Shown here one piece after another: positions 57,001 through 64,000 of a stretch of DNA of 64,000 nucleotides. Made by a program: the position numbers and the translations under genes. The notes below the pieces were generated by a model. The model did not search any database. It was not told the origin of the DNA and saw only the letters and a program-made list of their open reading frames with translations. The stretch spans positions 1,478,555 through 1,542,554 of the forward strand of contig NZ_SOBN01000001.1 in assembly GCF_004365705.1 (NCBI RefSeq), written 5' to 3'. The first letter of the stretch is position 1, and every line of letters starts with the position of its first letter. The stretch is from Streptomyces sp. 846.5. GTDB taxonomy: Bacteria; Actinomycetota; Actinomycetes; Streptomycetales; Streptomycetaceae.

Positions 57001-57444
57001 GACCCCTTCCGCAGCGGACTGCGCCGGGTGCTGACGCTGTGCCGGCTGCTCGCCCCGGCCTTCGCCGTGATCGGCTTCACCGTCCACGCGGTGGTGTCCA
57101 CCCGGGAGCGGCGCCGGGAGTTCGCACTGCTGCGGGCCATGGGGGCGCGCAGCCGGTCGCTGGCGACGCTGCTGTGGGCCGAGCAGCTCAGTATCGCCCT
57201 GTTCGCGGTGGTGCCGGGTGCCCTGCTGGGCACCGCGCTCGCCGCCCAGGTGCTGCCGCTGATCACCGTGGACGACTCCGGCCGGCCGCCCTTCCCGCCG
57301 CTGCGGGTGCGGGTGCCCTGGGGCGGGGTCGCGCTGTCCGCGCTCGGCACGGCCGCACTGATCTGTCTGGTGGTCATGGCCCTGTCCCGGCTGCTCGCCC
57401 GGGTGGACCTGGTACGGGTGCTGCGGGCCGGGGAGAGCGCGTGA
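54079..57444 (+). CDS. Large FtsX/MacB-like ABC permease, first of a pair
   Basis: A 1121-residue membrane protein. A helix near 30-55 is followed by a large extracellular domain (about 58-320). A helix bundle (about 330-450, 460-590) includes QLAEHRSGELALQQARGAGTGRLL and ends in ALSGTALACLDGLA. A second extracellular domain (about 600-960) and C-terminal FtsX helices (about 975-1115; VVSTRERRREFALLRAMGARSRSL, in parts) follow. The last segment is the FtsX signature. GAGGAGA precedes the GTG at 54079. It ends by GTGA overlap with the second permease. No ATP-binding subunit is adjacent. Likely roles are export of, or response to, a lipid or peptide. Confidence 0.85.
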   Translation: MVATEVRPGGGARVRRLPASVRRSAHHGLVLTAVAVTVLLAATVLAALAALAGNAVDQGAGVRLAADPRAQVQVSAGFQTTGLAAADRAVRSATAQVFGGVPEQTYLGLLGVGPLIVNGASNGKGAVLHPVAVQGAARYGRLVSGAWPAGTADVPSTSFTTLPTVSPGVSAPGASSTVDAALPQQLAQLLGVRPGARLTLGDAFGRPVTVRVTGVYTAQGNAGFWPGMAGDPTAAQGAANSLFVVSPAALNGTAALNGQVTAYWSAQGDFAGAAANQLAGLRDRAGAFAGSHADLSVFHGAQPPLSRMTVVSSLPQAVDALAAPIAVARSALYQPTALLAVLALTALILTARQLAEHRSGELALQQARGAGTGRLLAAAGVEWGLTGIPAAVAAPFLAQFLVHGALGPAGWTAAVLTLAVQGAAVLLPVLHPALRPLFRRISIPRRRDTRRRTGAVAVQRAGLDLALAVVALLGWLELAHHHAVVQGASVAAGPVSVPAVDPVLVLAPVVACVAASLLLFRLMPLTSRLLDRYGRRRAGLVLPLAGWQLSRRSARNAGPVLLMCLAAAVGALSGTALACLDGLALDQARFTVGADVRVDTSAGGGYAPSVLADAYRALPGVTAVTPVTLTPVTAAAGTTLQIVGTDTGTATTPDGLPLPGRPSALRLDETLTSNGAKAAPTLELTLQDASGLTDSVNAALPDADGGRHTVTVPLPVNGSGHPRDYPLTLTSITLVPQAGQDAARLRLVLHRIGSSPGTGPDPGTAATDWAGVLPPGLAWADRTVSAGGARTNACDTNPASASSDLFQPGPPGVCSLTSDASDTSDPGGLFSATISTGVPEMKTDPGSRIRIAVTSSAPAAPVPVLADPRALAALHHAVGDTVSLDLGSGRSMAVRITGSVAAVPGLGSTRTTGWFTADQRTLAAALAAAGVDQQPPTLWRLTSTDSARTAAAVTAQPALGSAQTVAQSTAQLRGDPFRSGLRRVLTLCRLLAPAFAVIGFTVHAVVSTRERRREFALLRAMGARSRSLATLLWAEQLSIALFAVVPGALLGTALAAQVLPLITVDDSGRPPFPPLRVRVPWGGVALSALGTAALICLVVMALSRLLARVDLVRVLRAGESA

Positions 57445-60302
57445 ACGGGCGACTGATCAGGGCCGAGGCCCGGGGCGACCTGCCGCTGCTGGGATGCCTG
57501 GCCGTGCTGGTCGCGGTGCTGACCGGGCTGGCCGCGCTGGCACCGGTGCTGGCGGCCCGTCAGGAGGACCGGGCGCTGCGGCAGCGGTTGGTCACGGCCC
57601 AGCGGCAGGACGCGCTCCTGACGGTGCAGACCACGGCGCAGGATCCCGGCAACATCCCGAGCGAGTGGAACATGCTGCCGCCGACGGCGACACCCGGGAA
57701 ACCGGTCGACGCGGCCGCCCTGCTGACCAAGGGCGGCCGCCAACTGCTGGCGCACGCCGACCCCCGGCTCGCCGCGACGCTGGCCCTCGCCCGCGCCGAG
57801 GCCCAGTTCGACCCGGCGACGCTGGCCTCCCCCGCCGTGCCACAGGCCAGTGTGGTGGGAACCAGTCTCGCCGTGGCCTGCATCACCGACGCGGACGCGC
57901 ATCTGCGGATCACGGCCGGCCACGCGCCGCGAGCCGCCACCCACAGCCACGGCAACCCGCCCGAGATCGCCCTCTCCCGCGCCACCGCAACCCTGCTGGG
58001 CCTGCACCTCGGCGAAAGGCTGACCCTGGTCCACACCGACGACTTCGCCGGAACGCCATCCTCGTACATCCTCGCCGGAATCTTCGAACCGCAGCAGACC
58101 GGTGACGACTTCTGGAACGAGCAGGCGTCGCTGGACCAGCCGCTGGAGTACCCCAAGGAGACCGATCCGACCAAGCAGCTGATCTCCGCGCGCGGTCTGA
58201 TCGCAGCCGACGGCGTGAACGCGGCGATGAACGCCGAGGTGCGGACGGAGCCCGCCCTCAGCTGGCAGTTCCGGGTCGGCCTCGGCAGTGACGCCGTCGC
58301 CCAGGCCGGTCGGATCGCAGCGCCGCTCTCCTCCTGGAGCACTGCTCTCAGCGCCGCGCTCTGCGCGGACAACCCGGTGCTGGGCGAGCCCAGCTGCGTA
58401 GTGGACGGGCAGCTCACCGCTCAGTTGCAGGTCGCCGACGGCCTCGGTCCGCTGCTCACCGCCTTCGCCGCCGAGGACGCCCAGGCCCACGCCGTCGCCT
58501 CGTACGCCGTCGCCTCGCTGCTCGCCGTCGCCCTGGCCACCGCCGTGGTGGCGGTACGGCTGCTGCTGCGCCGGCGCGACGCCGAACTGCGGCTGCAGCG
58601 GGCGCGCGGCGCCTCCGTGCCGCGGCTGGTGCTGCTGCGGTCGGCCGTGGCCACGCCGGTGGTCGCGTTGGCGGGCGCGGCAGGCTGGGCGGTCGGCCTG
58701 GCGCTCGCACCCGACGGGACGTCAGGGTCGCCGCGACCGGTGCTCGCCGTCGCTCTGGCGGTCGCCGCCTGGGCCCTGCTGCCGCTGCTGACCTGGCCGA
58801 CCGTCAGGAACGAGGGCCATCGGCGCGGCGAGGACCCGTCCCGGGCCCGGCGGGTGGTGCTGGAGGCCACCGTGCTGCTGCTCGCCCTCGCCGGCGTGGC
58901 CGCACTGCGTAGTGCCGCCCCGACGCCGAACGGCTCCGCCCAGGACGCCGCGGCACAGGGGGACGCCCAGCTCAGCACGGTGCCGGTGGTGGTCGCGCTG
59001 GCCGCCGTCCTGGTGCTGCTCCGGCTGTATCCGCCGGTGCTGCACTGGTGCTCCGCACGGCTGCGCCGGGGGCGCGGCCTGCTGGGCTTCATCGGGCTGG
59101 CGCGCGCCGGGCGGGACGCGCCGGCGACCGGGATGGCCCTGTTCGTGCTGGTGCTGACGCTCGGGACGGCCGTCTTCGGCGGCCTGGTCTCCCGTACCGT
59201 CAGCGTCGGCGCCGGGACCGGGGCGGCCTGGTCGGCGGGGGCGGACGCGGTCGCGGTGCAGCTCGGCAACACCGCCCCGCCGAGCGACGCCGCCGTGAGC
59301 GGCAGCGGGATCCGCACCGTCACCGAGCAGCTGCGCACCTTCAACCTGGTCGGTGACCAGAACGGCGCCGGCGTCACCGGCGTCGCGGTCATCACACTCG
59401 ACCCGGCCGCGCTCGCCGCCGCCGACCCGGGCTCGGCCGCCGTCCGCGCCCTGAGCGCGGCGCTGTCCCTGCCCACCCGTACCCTGCCGGACGGCACCGT
59501 ACGGCTGCCCGCCCTCGGCTCGCCCGACCTGCTGGCGCAAGCACCGGGCGGCAGTCTCAGCGCCACCGTCCAGCCGTACGGGAAGCCTGTCGTCCATCTG
59601 CGCTTCAGCCCCACCGGCACGCTCACCACCGCCGAACGGGACGACCCGGTGCTCGGGCCGCTGACGTCCCTGATCCCGGACGGCACCCCGCTGCTGATCA
59701 CCACCGCGGGGGTGGAGCAGCGGCTGCCGCAGCTGTCCTCCGGGCACACCGCGGTGCTGCTCTTCGGCGGCGGCGCACACACGTCCGCGGCTGCGCTGCA
59801 CGCCGCCGCCGGTCGGCTGCTGGGACCGCTGGCGCAGGTCACGGTGCGCACCGAGGCCCTGGCCGCGCTGCGCGGGGACGGGCTCACCCAGGGCGTCGGC
59901 GTCCTCTACACCGCGAGCACGCTGCTGGCGGTGCTGTTCGCGCTGCTCGCCGTCACTCTGGAGCTGGTGCTGACCGCGCCCGAACGCGGACGCACCACCT
60001 CCTACCTGCGCACTCTCGGCCTGACCGGCCGCGGAGCAGCCGTCCTGCACCTGGTGCAGCTGCTGCCGCTGGTCCCCGTCGCCGCGCTGGGCGGTGTGGT
60101 GCTGGGCCTGCTCGAACCCCGTATCCTCGGCCCGGCCCTGGACCTGCGAGCCTTCACCGGCGGTCCCGGCCGGCCCGCGCTGCACACCGATCCGGCGCTG
60201 ACCCTGGCCCTGGGCCTGGGCGCGGCGCTGCTGGTGCTGGCGGCCGCGGTGGTGGAGACGCTGCTGGCCCGCACCAGGACACTGGCGGCACGGATCAGAT
60301 AG
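57441..60302 (+). CDS. Large FtsX/MacB-like ABC permease, second of a pair
   Basis: A 953-residue partner with the same plan as the first permease: an N-terminal helix (about 15-40), a large outer domain (45-345), a helix bundle (355-560, including RRRDAELRLQRARGASVPRL), a second outer domain (about 585-810) and terminal helices (about 815-950, with TSYLRTLGLTGRGAAVLHLVQ). The start GTG shares GTGA with the stop of the first permease gene, so they are translated together and probably form a heterodimer. The ATPase must be encoded elsewhere. Confidence 0.85.
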   Translation: MNGRLIRAEARGDLPLLGCLAVLVAVLTGLAALAPVLAARQEDRALRQRLVTAQRQDALLTVQTTAQDPGNIPSEWNMLPPTATPGKPVDAAALLTKGGRQLLAHADPRLAATLALARAEAQFDPATLASPAVPQASVVGTSLAVACITDADAHLRITAGHAPRAATHSHGNPPEIALSRATATLLGLHLGERLTLVHTDDFAGTPSSYILAGIFEPQQTGDDFWNEQASLDQPLEYPKETDPTKQLISARGLIAADGVNAAMNAEVRTEPALSWQFRVGLGSDAVAQAGRIAAPLSSWSTALSAALCADNPVLGEPSCVVDGQLTAQLQVADGLGPLLTAFAAEDAQAHAVASYAVASLLAVALATAVVAVRLLLRRRDAELRLQRARGASVPRLVLLRSAVATPVVALAGAAGWAVGLALAPDGTSGSPRPVLAVALAVAAWALLPLLTWPTVRNEGHRRGEDPSRARRVVLEATVLLLALAGVAALRSAAPTPNGSAQDAAAQGDAQLSTVPVVVALAAVLVLLRLYPPVLHWCSARLRRGRGLLGFIGLARAGRDAPATGMALFVLVLTLGTAVFGGLVSRTVSVGAGTGAAWSAGADAVAVQLGNTAPPSDAAVSGSGIRTVTEQLRTFNLVGDQNGAGVTGVAVITLDPAALAAADPGSAAVRALSAALSLPTRTLPDGTVRLPALGSPDLLAQAPGGSLSATVQPYGKPVVHLRFSPTGTLTTAERDDPVLGPLTSLIPDGTPLLITTAGVEQRLPQLSSGHTAVLLFGGGAHTSAAALHAAAGRLLGPLAQVTVRTEALAALRGDGLTQGVGVLYTASTLLAVLFALLAVTLELVLTAPERGRTTSYLRTLGLTGRGAAVLHLVQLLPLVPVAALGGVVLGLLEPRILGPALDLRAFTGGPGRPALHTDPALTLALGLGAALLVLAAAVVETLLARTRTLAARIR

Positions 60303-60364
60303 GTGGAGGATCAGCCGTCGGTGAACGAGACTGGGCAGGTCCGTCCGCCACGAAAGGAACCACC

Positions 60365-60886
60365 GTGTCCGCTGTCCACAGCGTGCTGTTCTTCGAGTTC
60401 GACGACCCCGACGCGGCGCTGCCCGCCCTGCAGGAGGCCAAGAAGCTCCCCGGCGTGCACCAGGCGGCGGCACTCACCCGCTCGGCCGAGGGCGAATTCG
60501 ACATCGCCGAGAGCTGGATCCACCGGGTGGGGGCGGCGACCGCCGCCGGGGGCGCGGTCGGCGCCCTGATCGGCCTGCTCGCCGGTCCGATGGGCTCGTT
60601 CGTGGGGGCGACCGCGGGCGCCTGGCTCGGCGGCACCACCGAGGCGCACCAGGCGCAGGACTCCTTCGCCACGCTGGTCCTCTTCGGCGCCGAGGTCGAG
60701 GACGACACCAGCCAGCTGATCGTCGACATCACCGAGGCCGACCAGGCTCCGGCGGACGAACTGGCGGCCCGTCACGGCGCGTCGCTGCACCGCCGTCCGG
60801 CCGAGGAGGTCGAGGCCCGGGTGAAGGCCGCCGAGGAGGCCGCGGACCGCGCCAACGCCGAGGACGAGGCCGCCAAGTGGCGCTGA
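60365..60886 (+). CDS. Small glycine-zipper protein, DUF1269-like
   Basis: A 173-residue protein. A ferredoxin-like N-terminal part (about 1-52) precedes a Gly-rich hydrophobic hairpin GAATAAGGAVGALIGLLAGPMGSFVGATAGAWLGG (about 57-91, given in outline) and an acidic helical tail. The pattern fits DUF1269/DUF6325-type proteins found in actinobacterial stress regions. The GTG start has AAAGGAA upstream. It may associate with membranes. The function is unknown. Confidence 0.75.
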   Translation: MSAVHSVLFFEFDDPDAALPALQEAKKLPGVHQAAALTRSAEGEFDIAESWIHRVGAATAAGGAVGALIGLLAGPMGSFVGATAGAWLGGTTEAHQAQDSFATLVLFGAEVEDDTSQLIVDITEADQAPADELAARHGASLHRRPAEEVEARVKAAEEAADRANAEDEAAKWR

Positions 60887-60961
60887 CCGCACCGAGCTGA
60901 CAGAGCGGACCCGACTGCGCGGACCCGACGCCGCAGATCCCGAGAACAAAAGGTGAACGAC

Positions 60962-61303
60962 ATGGCAGACATCGAGTTCGACGACGACGGCCGCCGCCGG
61001 CTCCGGGCCCTGCAGGGGGGCCAGCAGGTCGGCAAGATCGACTACTTCCTGCTGGAGCAGCAGCCGACCGCCCGGGTCGGCGTGCACACCGAGGTCGACC
61101 CGGACCACCAGGGCGAGGGCATCGCGGGCCAGCTCGCCGCCGAGTTCTACCGCCGCGCCGCCGAGGCCGGGCAGGCCGTCGTCCCGCTGTGCCCCTACCT
61201 CAAGCGCTGGTCGCTCGCCCGCCCCGAGCAGGCGCCCGCGCCGGACCAGGAACTGACGGACCGTGCCCTGCGGAAGCTCCGCGAGGACCCCGCGACGTGG
61301 TGA
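60962..61303 (+). CDS. Small GNAT (YjdJ-type) acetyltransferase
   Basis: A 113-residue single-domain Gcn5-related protein. VGVHTEVDPDHQGEGIAGQLAAEFYRRA (in parts, about 37-64) includes the acetyl-CoA loop, and VVPLCPYLKRWSLARPE holds the CPY motif of the YidJ/YjdJ group. ATG at 60962 with AAAGGTGA upstream is preferred over GTG 60953. It is followed by a strong terminator at 61335. Confidence 0.88.
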   Translation: MADIEFDDDGRRRLRALQGGQQVGKIDYFLLEQQPTARVGVHTEVDPDHQGEGIAGQLAAEFYRRAAEAGQAVVPLCPYLKRWSLARPEQAPAPDQELTDRALRKLREDPATW

Positions 61304-61334
61304 CGCTGCGTCAGTTCTGAACTGCTACTGCGAC

Positions 61335-61368
61335 GGACCCCGGCGAACTGCGCCGGGGTCCTCGTCTT
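61335..61368 (+). terminator. Rho-independent terminator
   Basis: GGACCCCGGCG (61335-61345) and CGCCGGGGTCC (61351-61361) form a perfect 11-bp stem with a five-base loop, followed by TCGTCTTT. It ends the unit that finishes with the small GNAT gene. Confidence 0.92.
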
Positions 61369-61384
61369 TGGCTGAACGCAGCCC

Positions 61385-61409
61385 GTTTGCTCCTGTCGGA
61401 TTCGGCTAG
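61385..61409 (+). promoter_or_regulatory. Possible SigB-type stress promoter
   Basis: GTTT, 15 bases, GGCTAG resembles the actinomycete SigB consensus G-N-N-T-N(14-16)-GGGTA(C/T) with changes in the -10. It lies 61 bp before the start at 61470. Support is weak. Confidence 0.3.
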
Positions 61410-61469
61410 TCGCCCTACAGAGGGGCACGTTGACGACCCGCGTACCCCAATCCGCAGGAGAGGAACGGC

Positions 61470-62060
61470 ATGTCCACAGGTCTGATCATCGTGATCGTGG
61501 TTGCGGTCGTTGCCGTGGCCGCGCTGGCCGCCATGGCCGTGATGCGTCCGCAGCAGCGGAACCGGAAGCTGCGGCAGCAGTTCGGCCCCGAGTACGACCG
61601 CGAACTGGCCCAGCACGACGGCGACGTCAAGGCGACCGACCAGGTACTGGAGGAACGGGTCAAGCACGCCGGTGACCTGGACATCCGTTCGCTGGACGCG
61701 GCACAGCGCGAGCGCGCCCTGGCGCGGTGGACCACCCTGCAGGAGCAGTTCGTCGACTCGCCGGCCAAGGCCGTCATCGACGCCGACCACCTGCTCGCCG
61801 AGGTCCTGCGGGACCGCGGCTTCCCGGCCGCCGACTCGTACGACGAGCAGTACGCGGCGCTGTCCGTGCACCACGCCCCCGCACTGCCGGGGTACCGCGC
61901 CACCCAGCAGGCCGCCGAACGCGCCCAGCGGGGCGAGGCCACCACCGAGGAACTGCGCCAGGCATTCGTCAACGCCCGTGAGACCTTCGACCAGTTGATG
62001 GGCGAGGAAACTGCGGCGCCAACCACCACCAGCAGCAGCAGCCACGAGAGGACGGCCTGA
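61470..62060 (+). CDS. Membrane-anchored hypothetical protein with helical domain
   Basis: A 196-residue protein. One N-terminal membrane helix (residues 4-26, STGLIIVIVVAVVAVAALAA) is followed by a helical cytoplasmic part. The segment RWTTLQEQFVDSPAKAVIDADHLLAEVLRD (about 85-114, in parts) is also found in variant form in the next protein. The C-terminus is Thr/Ser-rich. GGAGAGGAA lies before the ATG. I recognise it as a conserved actinobacterial family without known function. It is co-translated with the next gene (TGATG overlap). Confidence 0.8.
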   Translation: MSTGLIIVIVVAVVAVAALAAMAVMRPQQRNRKLRQQFGPEYDRELAQHDGDVKATDQVLEERVKHAGDLDIRSLDAAQRERALARWTTLQEQFVDSPAKAVIDADHLLAEVLRDRGFPAADSYDEQYAALSVHHAPALPGYRATQQAAERAQRGEATTEELRQAFVNARETFDQLMGEETAAPTTTSSSSHERTA

Positions 62061-62602
62061 TGTCCGACCGACGTTTCCCCGAGCAGCACGAGGACCTGCA
62101 GGACCGGGCCCGCTGGGACGAGGAGTCCCCCGAGTCCCCCGAGCCCGGCAACACCGACCTGAAGGCGGAGGTGGATGCGGACGTAGAGCCGACGGACCTG
62201 GAGAAGCCCGACCTGGAGAAGGCCCACGCGCGAACCGAATTGCCGCTGCCCACCCCGGCGGCGCCGCCCGTCGTCACCCCCGTTCCCACCCCCGCCCCTG
62301 CGGGCACGGTCGGCCGGCTCTTCCCCGAGGGCGCGGGCGAGAAGCTGCGCGACCGCTGGCAGCACATCCAGATCGACTTCGTCGACGACCCGCGTCACGC
62401 CGTCGAGGAGGCCGACGCCCTGGTCGACCAGGTGGCCACCCAGCTCACCGAGTCCATCACCGCCAACCATCGCACCCTGCGCGACAGTTGGGACAAGAAG
62501 GGGGCGGGCAGCGCCGCCGACGACAGCGGCTTCCCCACGGAGCAGCTGAGGCTGACGCTCCAGCAGTACCGTTCCATGCTGAACCGCCTCCTCGACGCCT
62601 GA
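62060..62602 (+). CDS. Hypothetical protein paralogous in part to its neighbour
   Basis: A 180-residue soluble protein. An acidic, Pro-rich disordered N-terminal half is followed by LRDRWQHIQIDFVDDPRHAVEEADALVDQV (about 96-125, in parts), similar to the helical part of the upstream membrane protein: W-x3-Q-x2-FVD-x-P-x2-AV-x2-AD. The C-terminus is helical (LRLTLQQYRSMLNRLLDA). It probably works with the neighbour, perhaps by hetero-oligomerisation through the shared module. The start shares one base with the previous stop. Confidence 0.8.
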   Translation: MSDRRFPEQHEDLQDRARWDEESPESPEPGNTDLKAEVDADVEPTDLEKPDLEKAHARTELPLPTPAAPPVVTPVPTPAPAGTVGRLFPEGAGEKLRDRWQHIQIDFVDDPRHAVEEADALVDQVATQLTESITANHRTLRDSWDKKGAGSAADDSGFPTEQLRLTLQQYRSMLNRLLDA

Positions 62603-62613
62603 CCGGGAAGGGC

Positions 62614-63069
62614 TCAGCCCTGCTCCCAGTCCTTCGGCACCCGGGTCGCCGTGTCCAGGAAGAAGGCGTCGATGCTGCGCACGGCCTGGGCGAACTCGTC
62701 CAGGGTGACCGGCTTGGTGATGAAGGCGTTGGCGTGGCTCCGGTAGGCCTCGGCGACGTCCTGCGGTGCGCTGGAGGTGCTGAGCACCACCACCGGGATG
62801 ATCTTGAGCTGCTCGTCGGTCTTCAGCACCGCGAGCAGCTCACGTCCGTTCATCCGGGGCATGTTGAGGTCCAGGACGATCAGGTCCGGCCGGTCGACCC
62901 CTGGCGTCCGCAGGTGTTCCAGCGCGGCGACGCCGTCCACCGCCTTGTGCAGGATCCGGGCGGTCCCGTGCTCCAGCAGTGCTTCCTCGATCAGCATGGC
63001 GTCGGCTGCGTCGTCCTCGACCAGCAGGATGTCGCATCCGCGCGCGGTGGCGGGTGCGGCCGTGGTCAC
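62614..63069 (-). CDS. Single-domain response regulator (Rcp1/CheY-like)
   Basis: A 151-residue receiver domain without an output domain. The acidic pocket is VEDD (Asp19, Asp20), the phosphoacceptor is Asp67 in LIVLDLNMPRMNG, Ser/Thr97-98 lie in VLSTSSAP, and Lys119 is in ITKPV. The layout with the long loop before ITKPV is that of Rcp1-type partners of phytochrome-like or hybrid histidine kinases. No kinase gene is in reach in the window. The start GTG overlaps the stop of the upstream HTH gene (GTGA), so both are co-translated. Confidence 0.92.
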   Translation of the reverse strand: MTTAAPATARGCDILLVEDDAADAMLIEEALLEHGTARILHKAVDGVAALEHLRTPGVDRPDLIVLDLNMPRMNGRELLAVLKTDEQLKIIPVVVLSTSSAPQDVAEAYRSHANAFITKPVTLDEFAQAVRSIDAFFLDTATRVPKDWEQG

Positions 63070-63470
63070 GTGTCCCCGTCCCGGGCGGCCGGGCCGGCGG
63101 CCGAGCGGGCGGCCGGGCCGGCGGTGCCGTGCGGATGCCGGGCCGGTGCGACCAGTCCGGGCCAGCGCCGCCGAGCGCCCTGACGGCTCATGTTGCAGGC
63201 CTCCCCGAGCTGCGGATATCCGGCGCCGACGTCGGCGGCGTGCTCGGCCGCCCGGTCGACCTGTCGCTCCACCGCCCGCTGGAGGTGCACCAGGGCGTGC
63301 AGATGCGCCAGCGCGTCGCTCTCCGCCGCACCACCGGGCAGCGCCTCCGGATCGCCGAGCGGGCGGAAGGCGCGGATGGCCAGCCGGTGCGCCAGGTCCG
63401 CGACCGTGGCGTCGGCGACGGCGGCGATCTCGGCTTCGGAGAGGACGAGGGCGAAGTGGGTGCCGGGCAT
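63066..63470 (-). CDS. Small HTH-type protein co-translated with response regulator
   Basis: A 134-residue protein. The N-terminal two-thirds are helical, and YPQLGEACNMSRQGARRRWPGL (about 85-106, in parts) looks like a helix-turn-helix with a SRQGARRRW recognition helix. The C-terminus is Ala/Pro-rich. Such proteins are common in streptomycetes and lack a named function. It may bind DNA at the palindrome at 63503-63518 in its own promoter region; this is a guess. Confidence 0.72.
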   Translation of the reverse strand: MPGTHFALVLSEAEIAAVADATVADLAHRLAIRAFRPLGDPEALPGGAAESDALAHLHALVHLQRAVERQVDRAAEHAADVGAGYPQLGEACNMSRQGARRRWPGLVAPARHPHGTAGPAARSAAGPAARDGDT

Positions 63471-63502
63471 GCGGCTCAGGGTAGGCCCTGGCCCGACCCC
63501 GC

Positions 63503-63518
63503 GACAACGTCCGTTGTC
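63503..63518. promoter_or_regulatory. Inverted repeat between divergent HTH/RR operon and DUF6458 gene
   Basis: GACAACG and CGTTGTC flank two bases. The site lies 33 bp before the HTH gene start at 63470 and about 120 bp before the start at 63642. Confidence 0.45.
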
Positions 63519-63641
63519 CAGCACCCGGCCGGTGTCCGTCACCCGGCTGGTTTGGACCGTGCGCATCAGGCAAGTCGCTTGGGTGAAGGCAGTGGCATCA
63601 CCCCGTGTCGGCTGCTCCACCACACAACGGAGGTCTCGACC

Positions 63642-63872
63642 ATGGGTATCGGCGGCTGCATCATCGTGTTCGCCCTGGGGGCGATCCTGACCTTCGGCGT
63701 CAACTGGCACATCAGCGGCATGAACGTCCATGTGGTGGGTGTGATCCTGATGCTCGCCGGCCTGCTCGGCGTGGTCACCTACGCGGGCGTCTACCGCCGC
63801 CGTCTCCCCGGCGGACGCAGGGGGCGCTCCGAGGAGATCGTCGAGGAGCGCCGCTACTACGACGGCCCCTGA
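63642..63872 (+). CDS. DUF6458 family small membrane protein
   Basis: A 76-residue protein with two membrane helices (about 4-22 and 30-48) beginning MGIGGCIIVFALGAILTFGV, the hallmark of DUF6458, and a basic C-terminal tail (YRRRLPGGRRGRSEE). GGAGG is well placed before the ATG. The function is unknown. It is divergent from the HTH/response regulator pair. Confidence 0.88.
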   Translation: MGIGGCIIVFALGAILTFGVNWHISGMNVHVVGVILMLAGLLGVVTYAGVYRRRLPGGRRGRSEEIVEERRYYDGP

Positions 63873-63987
63873 CGCACCGTCGGCCCTGAACGCAGCAGGG
63901 ATCCGGTACGCGTCCATTGAGGTCGCACCCGGGGAATGGTAGGCATCTCCTTGTCTGACACACCGTCAGCTCTGGAGGTGCGTGCCC

Positions 63988-64000
63988 ATGACCATCACCA
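63988..64000 (+). CDS. Start of a gene cut by the window edge
   Basis: An ATG at 63988 with GGAGGTG 7 bp upstream begins a frame reading MTIT before the window ends. Only four codons are visible, so nothing can be said of the product. Confidence 0.45.

Overview
The window is very GC-rich chromosomal DNA from an actinomycete, most likely a member of the Streptomycetaceae (Streptomyces, Kitasatospora or Streptacidiphilus; the genus cannot be fixed from the sequence alone). Codon third positions are almost always G or C, many starts are GTG, and operons use ATGA/GTGA overlaps. A DasR-type dre site lies before nagB, and secreted polysaccharide hydrolases and a BTAD-domain protein are present. I see no tRNA, rRNA, CRISPR array, transposase, phage gene or origin.

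Layout. 1-9.6 kb: C-terminally cut LysM/BTAD membrane protein; PPOX-fold enzyme; MFS exporter with a divergent AraC regulator; nagB under a dre site; S41 peptidase facing a winged-helix regulator plus tyrosine phosphatase across a palindromic operator; GNAT. 9.7-25.5 kb is a carbohydrate-use region. It holds a secreted GH9 cellulase. Next is a LacI-type regulon: Gfo/Idh oxidoreductase, DUF993 protein, sugar isomerase-like TIM barrel and glycerate kinase in one operon, with LacI and ThuA genes opposite, all with GGAAAGCGCT palindromes. A six-gene operon follows (binding lipoprotein, two permeases, two ATPases, BadF/GlcNAc-type kinase). GH9 and the transporter operon share a 21-bp operator type, so they are probably co-regulated and the importer probably takes up sugars rather than peptides. 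25.7-32 kb: a flavin amine oxidase, an intergenic inverted-repeat element, and a 1434-residue secreted multi-domain GH87-like alpha-1,3-glucanase.

32-43 kb: DHA2 exporter with an apparently leaderless promoter, DUF1003 protein, phosphoglucomutase, PAP2 membrane protein, ECF42-like sigma factor, soluble transhydrogenase, SnoaL-like and VOC proteins, a Tat-exported VAO-type cholesterol oxidase homologue lacking the usual flavin-linking His, and an F420/FMN PPOX protein. 43.5-54 kb: two-gene molybdenum hydroxylase with fused Fe-S and Mo domains, alpha/beta hydrolase with a Cys nucleophile, GNAT-aldo/keto reductase fusion, small P-loop kinase, cAMP-phosphodiesterase-like enzyme, Lrp/AsnC regulator, methyltransferase, EI24 protein.

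54-64 kb: two very large FtsX/MacB-type permeases with no ATPase beside them; a cluster of small proteins (glycine-zipper protein, GNAT, two related coiled proteins) that resembles stress loci; a single-domain response regulator co-translated with a small HTH protein; a DUF6458 membrane protein; and the first codons of one more gene.
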